A stretch of DNA of 10,039 bases from Limivivens sp934393555 (GTDB taxonomy: Bacteria > Bacillota > Clostridia > Lachnospirales > Lachnospiraceae), in assembly GCA_934393555.1 (NCBI GenBank), contig CAKRQP010000087.1, forward strand, positions 1 through 10,039. Direction: 5' to 3'. The position numbers were made by a program, and so were the translations under genes. The notes below the pieces were generated by a model, which worked only from the letters and a program-made list of their open reading frames with translations, did not search any database and had not been told where the DNA came from. Each line of letters starts with the position of its first letter. Within the stretch, counting starts at the first letter, position 1. Of this stretch, positions 5,614 to 10,039 are shown piece after piece.

Positions 5614-6300
5614 ATGTTCCAGATCCTGATCGTTGATGATGATAAAAATTTAAAAAGAGGGCTCTCTCTGCTCCTCACAGATTCCGGCTACCGGCCCTTT
5701 TTCGCGGATACGGCCAAAGAAGCGCTCCATACCCTCGAAAGATGCCGCATTGATCTGATGCTGCTGGAAGCAGCCCTTCCCGGCACAGATGGTCTCTCCC
5801 TTACCAGACTCCTTCGGGACTGTAAAAATGACCTCCCCATCCTCATGCTCTCTTCCAGAAAACAGCCTGCCGACATCAAAAAAGGCTTTCTCGCCGGTGT
5901 AGACGACTATGTTACCAAACCTTTTGATCCAGAAGAACTCACCCTCCGGATCAAAGCCCTTCTCCGCCGTGCAAAAATCGTCTCTGAGCACCAGCTTGCT
6001 ATTGGAAATACCGTCTTGGATTATGACACCTTCTCTGTCACCGCAAATGACCGGGAGCAGATCCTTCCACAGAAAGAATTCTGTCTGCTTTACAAGCTTC
6101 TCTCCTATCCAAATCAGGTGTTTACCCGCCTGCAGCTCATGGAAGACATCTGGGGACCCGCTTCCGAATCCACTCCGGCTACTGTCAGTGTTCATATCAA
6201 CCGCCTTCGGAAACGCTTCCGAGGCGCAGAAGACTTCTCCATCGTCACTATCCGAGGCCTCGGCTACAAGGCCCAGATAAAGAAATCCCCCGCCATTTAG
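5614..6300 (+). CDS. OmpR/PhoB-family response regulator with Glu in place of the phospho-acceptor Asp
   Basis: This 228-aa protein has a receiver domain (about 1-120) and a winged-helix DNA-binding domain (about 127-223, with the recognition-helix and wing sequences TVSVHINRLRKR and TIRGLGYKA). Receiver landmarks are present: acidic pair D8/D9, S80 at the Thr/Ser switch position, Y99, and K102 in TKPFDP. At the phospho-acceptor site, usually LL-D-x-x-LPG-x-DG, the sequence is LLEAALPGTDG, so E52 (GAA, 5767-5769) replaces Asp. In several response regulators Asp-to-Glu mimics phosphorylation, so this protein may be constitutively active or controlled through its level or a ligand. No histidine kinase gene is adjacent; neighbours on both sides are on the opposite strand. 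The start is fixed by AAGGAGG upstream of the ATG at 5614. The stop codon lies in the loop of its own terminator. Target genes are unknown. Confidence 0.9.
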   Translation: MFQILIVDDDKNLKRGLSLLLTDSGYRPFFADTAKEALHTLERCRIDLMLLEAALPGTDGLSLTRLLRDCKNDLPILMLSSRKQPADIKKGFLAGVDDYVTKPFDPEELTLRIKALLRRAKIVSEHQLAIGNTVLDYDTFSVTANDREQILPQKEFCLLYKLLSYPNQVFTRLQLMEDIWGPASESTPATVSVHINRLRKRFRGAEDFSIVTIRGLGYKAQIKKSPAI

Positions 6301-6314
6301 CGGGGGAAATTTTT
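6287..6314. terminator. Terminator shared by the convergent response-regulator and fucosidase genes
   Basis: CCCCCGC (6287-6293) pairs with GCGGGGG (6300-6306) around CATTTA, followed on the plus strand by AAATTTTTT. The TAG stop of the response regulator falls at the loop/stem edge (6298-6300). On the minus strand the hairpin is followed by ATTTCTTT and begins 12 nt past the fucosidase stop, so it probably serves both genes. Confidence 0.8.
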
Positions 6315-6317
6315 TAC

Positions 6318-7691
6318 TTAATAAACCTTAATCTCTTTGATAAATGCCTCATCTCTTGCCGCAGTCACCTGTACCTTCAGCCTGGAGATCGTCTCATCAG
6401 AATCATTGATCAGCGGATTCTGGAGAGCGAAGGGATCCTGTACCTGGCAGATCTTTTTGTGCCCGATGCAGGTACCCTGGTAAAGCGGGTACTGGCTGCC
6501 GCTCTGGAACTCTGCAACGATGCGGAAGCTCTCAATTCTCTGTCCTTTTTCAATATCCTCTTTGAGAACCACATATTTGAGTTCTTTAGCCGGACAATCC
6601 AGCGTGATGGTGTAAACCGGCTGCGTCTTGGGCTCGTCTGCTTTTTTCTCGATCGTTGCCGGAAGCTCTTTTCCAAACTCCTTCCGGATCAGCTCGCCCA
6701 GCTCCTTCAGCCTTGCCACATCACGCTCATCGATCAGTCCCTCCGTGGTCGGCGGCAGGTTCAGATGCATACAGGAGTTTGCTCCTACACTGGTCAGGTA
6801 TGTATGGTACAGACGTTCCAGAGAATGCGGATCTTCATTTTTATGCCAGAACCAGCCCGGACGGATCGACATATTGATCTCTGCCGGAGTATAGGTCAGG
6901 CCCTTGGAATACAGGATATTCGGCATGGTTCCGAGCTCCTGCTCCGTATTGTAGAGATAGGAAAGGCTTCCCTCCTCTGCCATGGGCCCCGGACCGGTCT
7001 GAACATCGCTGTAGAAACAGAGTTCAGAGGGGATAACGGACCACTCCGCATGACGGGCAACACCTGCCTCATTTCCGCACCAGCGGATATCCGGTCCATA
7101 GTCATTGAAGATCACTGCATTCGGCTGATATTTGTGGATCAGCTCGATATATCTCGGAAAATCATATACCTGCTTCTTTCCGTTCGGACCTTCGCCGCAG
7201 GCATTGTCAAACCATACATAGAAGATATCTCCGTATCCGGTCAGAAGTTCCGTCAGCTGATTACAGAAATAATCGTTGTATTCCGGTGTTCCGTAATACT
7301 TGGAATTTCTGTCCCAGGGAGAAAGGTAGAAACCAAATTTAATTCCGCCCCGGCGGCAGGCCTCTGCTGCCTCTTTTACGACGTCACCCTTGAAGGGGCT
7401 GTTTTTTACGGAATGCTCTGTATATTTGGACGGCCACAGACAAAAACCGTCATGATGCTTTGCCGTCAGTACCATTCCCTTCATTCCTGCTGCCTTGATG
7501 GCTTCCACCCACTGATCACAGTTCAGTCTGGTGGGATTGAAAATGGATTCCGGCTCATTTCCCTGTCCCCATTCTCTGTCTGTAAATGTATTCGGACCGA
7601 AATGGATGAATGCATATGACTCCATTTCAAACCAGTCCAGCTGCTTCTTGGACGGCTTTACCTGCGCCGCCTCCTTTAAAAACTTCACCAT
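6318..7691 (-). CDS. Cytoplasmic GH29 alpha-L-fucosidase
   Basis: This 457-aa glycoside hydrolase family 29 enzyme should remove alpha-linked L-fucose from oligosaccharides with retention of configuration. Visible landmarks are the N-terminal IHFGPNTF (29-36), the substrate-contacting AKHHDGFCLWPS (77-88), and YVWFDNA (158-164), in which D162 is the expected nucleophile. The downstream PGWFWHKNE (278-286) is also typical of the family. Residues about 355-457 form a beta-rich C-terminal domain. The overall form, with WFDNA and the 79-80 His pair, looks closer to the alpha-1,3/1,4-acting branch (GH29-B), but this is a tentative call. No signal peptide is present, so it acts in the cytoplasm on imported substrate. 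It is the last gene of the operon, 43 nt after the LplC-type permease, with an AAGGAGG ribosome binding site 10 nt before ATG 7691. Confidence 0.92.
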   Translation of the reverse strand: MVKFLKEAAQVKPSKKQLDWFEMESYAFIHFGPNTFTDREWGQGNEPESIFNPTRLNCDQWVEAIKAAGMKGMVLTAKHHDGFCLWPSKYTEHSVKNSPFKGDVVKEAAEACRRGGIKFGFYLSPWDRNSKYYGTPEYNDYFCNQLTELLTGYGDIFYVWFDNACGEGPNGKKQVYDFPRYIELIHKYQPNAVIFNDYGPDIRWCGNEAGVARHAEWSVIPSELCFYSDVQTGPGPMAEEGSLSYLYNTEQELGTMPNILYSKGLTYTPAEINMSIRPGWFWHKNEDPHSLERLYHTYLTSVGANSCMHLNLPPTTEGLIDERDVARLKELGELIRKEFGKELPATIEKKADEPKTQPVYTITLDCPAKELKYVVLKEDIEKGQRIESFRIVAEFQSGSQYPLYQGTCIGHKKICQVQDPFALQNPLINDSDETISRLKVQVTAARDEAFIKEIKVY

Positions 7692-7734
7692 TGTTGTTGC
7701 TCCTCCTTAAATTATACGTTTTCGCTTGCAGGAA

Positions 7735-8652
7735 TCAACCCTTTACAGCGCCTACCATAATACCCTTTACAAAGTATTTCTGCATGAAGGGGTAAACCAT
7801 GAAGATCGGCAGAGATGCCAGAACCGTGATGGTCATCCGAATTCCCTTTGGAGAAATAGAATTCGATACCAGCTGGCTCATTCCTGCTGCATTTGTCGTA
7901 TTTTTAATCTGATCGGCCAGCCTCTGCGCCTCATTAAGGTAATTATAAAGCAGATATTGAAGTGTGGTCAATGACTCATTTCCTCTGGTGTAAATATGGT
8001 TGTCGAACCAGGAGTTCCACTGTCCCACTGCCACGAAAACGGCTACCGTCGCAATGATCGGTTTGGAAAGAGGCAGGATCAGTTTTGTAAATACGGTCAG
8101 ATATCCGGCTCCATCCAGCCTTGCGGATTCCTCCAGAGAAGCCGGAAGCTGCTCCACGAAGGTCTTGATCAGAACGATGTTGTAAGCAGAAATCATCAAG
8201 GGCAGAATGTATACCCAGAAATTATTCAGAAGACCATAAGACTTCATAACAATGTAAGTTGCGATCATACCACCGCTGATATACATCGTAAGGATCAGGA
8301 AACGATACAGGAATTTCCGGAAAGGCATTTCCTCTTTTGTAAAAAGATATCCCAGGAAAGAACAGGACAGCACGGAAGCCACGGTTCCGATGACCGTTCT
8401 TAATACTGATATCAGAACCGCATGGAAAAAACCATTCAGTTCAAAAATATCTTTATAATTGGAAAGTGTAAAGCCTCTGGGAAGAAATACCGGTGGATTT
8501 ACATCCACCTGGCCGCCCTCGCTGAAGGTATAAATGATGATATACCAGAACGGGTAAATGCAGATAAGTGTGATCAGAAACAACAGGGCATAGTCACACA
8601 CCATAAAAACTTTCCGGGACGTTGAAGTCTGGATTTTATTTTTCTTTTTCAT
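7735..8652 (-). CDS. Carbohydrate ABC transporter permease, LplC/YtcP type
   Basis: This 305-aa inner-membrane permease belongs to the MalG-like branch of the binding-protein-dependent transport family. About six membrane segments are visible (near 20-42, 76-102, 114-136, 144-164, 197-212 and 272-290). The cytoplasmic EAA loop, which docks the ATPase, is at about 173-195 (EESARLDGAGY...LPLSKP). The N-terminus begins KKKNKI and the C-terminus ends in the GIMVGAVKG sequence typical of LplC-like permeases. It pairs with the permease encoded just upstream (10-nt gap, 8653-8662), and AGGAGG precedes the ATG. The downstream fucosidase suggests a fucosylated oligosaccharide substrate. No ATP-binding subunit is encoded in the window. 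Related systems use a shared MsmX-type ATPase, which is inferred here. Confidence 0.92.
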   Translation of the reverse strand: MKKKNKIQTSTSRKVFMVCDYALLFLITLICIYPFWYIIIYTFSEGGQVDVNPPVFLPRGFTLSNYKDIFELNGFFHAVLISVLRTVIGTVASVLSCSFLGYLFTKEEMPFRKFLYRFLILTMYISGGMIATYIVMKSYGLLNNFWVYILPLMISAYNIVLIKTFVEQLPASLEESARLDGAGYLTVFTKLILPLSKPIIATVAVFVAVGQWNSWFDNHIYTRGNESLTTLQYLLYNYLNEAQRLADQIKNTTNAAGMSQLVSNSISPKGIRMTITVLASLPIFMVYPFMQKYFVKGIMVGAVKG

Positions 8653-8662
8653 GCTATCCCTC

Positions 8663-9589
8663 CTAGATCACCGTATTTCCACGGATCTTCTTTGCTACCA
8701 TGTTTGCGATTACGACTAAGGCGACACTGACGATGGATTTCACAATACTGATGGCCACACCGTAGGAATAGTCCATATTCTCCAGACCGATCCGGTATAC
8801 ATAGAGGTCAAGTACCTCGATGGCCGGAGCGGTAACAGCGTTTTTGAACAGCATGTACTGCTCGTATCCGGTATTCAGGAAGTTACCGACATTCAGGATA
8901 AACAGTACCACATATGTCTCCATCATAGCCGGTACGGTAACGTGCCATGCACAGCGGAAATATCCGGCTCCGTCCACCTTTGCGGCCTCATACTGCTGCT
9001 GGTCGATACCGGCGATGGCAGCCAGATAGATGATGGAGTTCCATCCCAGGGTCTTCCACTGGGCCAGAAACGTCTGGAACCAGTAAACAGAGCCTTTGGA
9101 GCTTAAAACAGACTGTGCCTGCTCTGCACCGGTGATCTTTGTGATCACGCTGGTCATAAGGCCGTCTGTGGAAAACAGAGAGAACGCCAGGGAGAAAATG
9201 ATAACCCAGCTGATGAAGTTCGGAAGAGTGGTAAACGTCTGCACGAACTTTCTTACCGGACCGCTCTTGATCTCATTCAGCAGAATAGCAAAGATCATCG
9301 GAAGCGGAGTCAGGATAATGCTGATTCCTGCAAAAATGAAGGTGTTTTTCAGAGCCCTTATGACGTTGGCATCCTTTATGATCATCTTGAAGTAATCCAG
9401 CCCCATAAAGTCACACTCCAGGATCGGCACACCCGGAACATAGTCAAATACGGAATAAATCCATCCGAAAATAGGAACGTAGTTGAACAGCAGAACGAGC
9501 ACCATAAAAGGCAGTACCATAAATAATAATTTATACTGCTTTTTCGGTTTTCTCGCAGGAGCCACTGCAGCAGTTTTTGATTTTGCCAT
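8663..9589 (-). CDS. Carbohydrate ABC transporter permease, LplB/YteP type
   Basis: This 308-aa inner-membrane permease is the MalF-like partner of the LplC-type protein. A basic, Ala/Lys-rich N-terminus (1-20) precedes the first membrane segment (20-38, with the LFNYVPIFG sequence common in LplB relatives). Further segments lie near 82-105, 124-140, 183-195, 222-238 and 278-297. The EAA loop is at about 200-220 (YEAAKVDGAGY...TVP). It ends KKIRGNTVI, close to the usual LplB C-terminus. The ribosome binding site is AGGAG upstream of ATG 9589. It follows the solute-binding-protein gene after a 90-nt gap that contains a stable hairpin. Confidence 0.92.
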   Translation of the reverse strand: MAKSKTAAVAPARKPKKQYKLLFMVLPFMVLVLLFNYVPIFGWIYSVFDYVPGVPILECDFMGLDYFKMIIKDANVIRALKNTFIFAGISIILTPLPMIFAILLNEIKSGPVRKFVQTFTTLPNFISWVIIFSLAFSLFSTDGLMTSVITKITGAEQAQSVLSSKGSVYWFQTFLAQWKTLGWNSIIYLAAIAGIDQQQYEAAKVDGAGYFRCAWHVTVPAMMETYVVLFILNVGNFLNTGYEQYMLFKNAVTAPAIEVLDLYVYRIGLENMDYSYGVAISIVKSIVSVALVVIANMVAKKIRGNTVI

Positions 9590-9619
9590 CTGTTCCTCTC
9601 CTTTCTCTTTTTTACACAG

Positions 9620-9662
9620 CAGGCGCTGCTGCAGGATTTCTACTCACATGCAGCAGCGCCTG
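9620..9662 (-). promoter_or_regulatory. Intercistronic 14-bp stem-loop between the solute-binding-protein and permease genes
   Basis: CAGGCGCTGCTGCA (9620-9633) pairs perfectly with 9649-9662 across a 15-nt loop. In the direction of operon transcription (minus) it comes just after the binding-protein stop codon (9680) and is not followed by a T-tract, so it is more likely a 3'-end protecting structure or partial attenuator than a full terminator. Such elements commonly keep binding-protein mRNA more abundant than permease mRNA. On the plus strand it is followed by AATAAATTTTTT, so it could also stop antisense transcription. Confidence 0.6.
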
Positions 9663-9679
9663 AATAAATTTTTTATGTC

Positions 9680-10039
9680 TTATTTGGTCAGTCCCTCAAT
9701 GGTAGTTTTCGCCTCTGTCCATGCATTGGTCCACCATTCAACGGATTCCTCTGCGCCTGCATCCTTCAGCTGAGCGATAAGATCTGCTTTTGCAGCCTCA
9801 AACTCTTCATCAGAAGCAGCCTGTACCAGGCTCGGGATTGCACTCATTGTGATCTCTTCACAGTTGCTGTCGATACGAACGATGTTCTTCGGAGTAGTCG
9901 GAAGACCCATCTGGATTGCATTGATACCAGTTCCAAGGTCAATGCTTGTACCAGCCTCTACACGTTTTTTCAGAGTGTCACTCGGGATGTCGATTCCCAG
10001 AGTAGAGCACATATCTTTCTCAGCGTAGGTCATGCTGTC
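9680..10039 (-). CDS. Extracellular solute-binding protein of the fucoside ABC transporter (C-terminal part, cut by the window edge)
   Basis: The frame is open to the end of the window, so only the last 119 codons are seen. The N-terminal lipoprotein signal and most of the protein lie beyond 10039. The visible part ends ESVEWWTNAWTEAKTTIEGLTK, resembling the C-terminal helices of LplA-like family 1 sugar-binding proteins, where conserved Trp/Tyr residues follow a Glu/Ala-rich helix (about 70-95 of the fragment: ASDEEFEAAKADLIAQL). As the first visible gene of an operon with two LplB/C permeases and a GH29 fucosidase, it most likely captures a fucosylated oligosaccharide at the cell surface. 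Assignment depends mainly on position plus C-terminal form. The operon promoter is outside the window. Confidence 0.8.
   Translation of the reverse strand, partial: DSMTYAEKDMCSTLGIDIPSDTLKKRVEAGTSIDLGTGINAIQMGLPTTPKNIVRIDSNCEEITMSAIPSLVQAASDEEFEAAKADLIAQLKDAGAEESVEWWTNAWTEAKTTIEGLTK

Noticed and set aside
6459..7619. Plus-strand open frame of 386 codons antisense to the fucosidase
   Set aside because: The minus strand encodes an unmistakable GH29 enzyme over the same bases. The plus frame has no ribosome binding site and no known motifs.

Overview
The window looks like chromosomal DNA from a gut Firmicute of the class Clostridia, most probably a Lachnospiraceae member. The evidence is moderate GC content, strong AGGAGG-type ribosome binding sites, an LplB/LplC-type sugar importer with no local ATPase, a DUF6062-type protein, a decayed Rpn/PD-(D/E)XK transposase, and a tiny holin-like toxin of a kind common in that family. 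Genus cannot be assigned from this sequence alone.

Layout. Positions 286-2943 (+) encode a large secreted surface protein: signal peptide, a beta-helix-like domain built from 'NGGTF/I' rungs, InlB-type B-repeats, and two C-terminal 'G-x-x-IPAG-x-Y' domains. It ends at a very strong terminator. The next stretch, 3000-3470, looks empty but holds a compact two-promoter module. A 30-residue hydrophobic peptide is encoded on the minus strand (3252-3160), and a convergent ~100-nt RNA on the plus strand terminates over its stop codon. This is the architecture of a type I toxin-antitoxin locus. Next is a 258-aa DUF6062-like protein (3471-4247, +) with a duplicated CxxC/CxxH cysteine-histidine pattern. 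It is followed by the decayed 3' end of an Rpn-type transposase (about 4300-4608, -), bracketed by two related 40-nt hairpins.

Positions 4769-5416 (-) encode a single-pass membrane protein whose outer domain faintly resembles a solute-binding protein. A divergent, apparently monocistronic OmpR-type response regulator lies at 5614-6300 (+). Its phospho-acceptor aspartate is replaced by glutamate, and no histidine kinase is adjacent. A hairpin at 6287-6306 separates it from the operon on the opposite strand.

The right third (6318 to the window edge, all -) is a carbohydrate-use operon, transcribed in the order solute-binding protein (only its C-terminus is in the window), LplB-type permease, LplC-type permease, GH29 alpha-L-fucosidase. 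The fucosidase has no signal peptide. The likely scheme is import of a fucosylated oligosaccharide followed by defucosylation in the cytoplasm, with transport powered by a shared ATPase encoded elsewhere.

The least ordinary items are the probable type I toxin-antitoxin module with a self-sequestering toxin leader, the Asp-to-Glu response regulator, and the exact C-x2-C-x35-C-x2-H duplication in the DUF6062-like protein.
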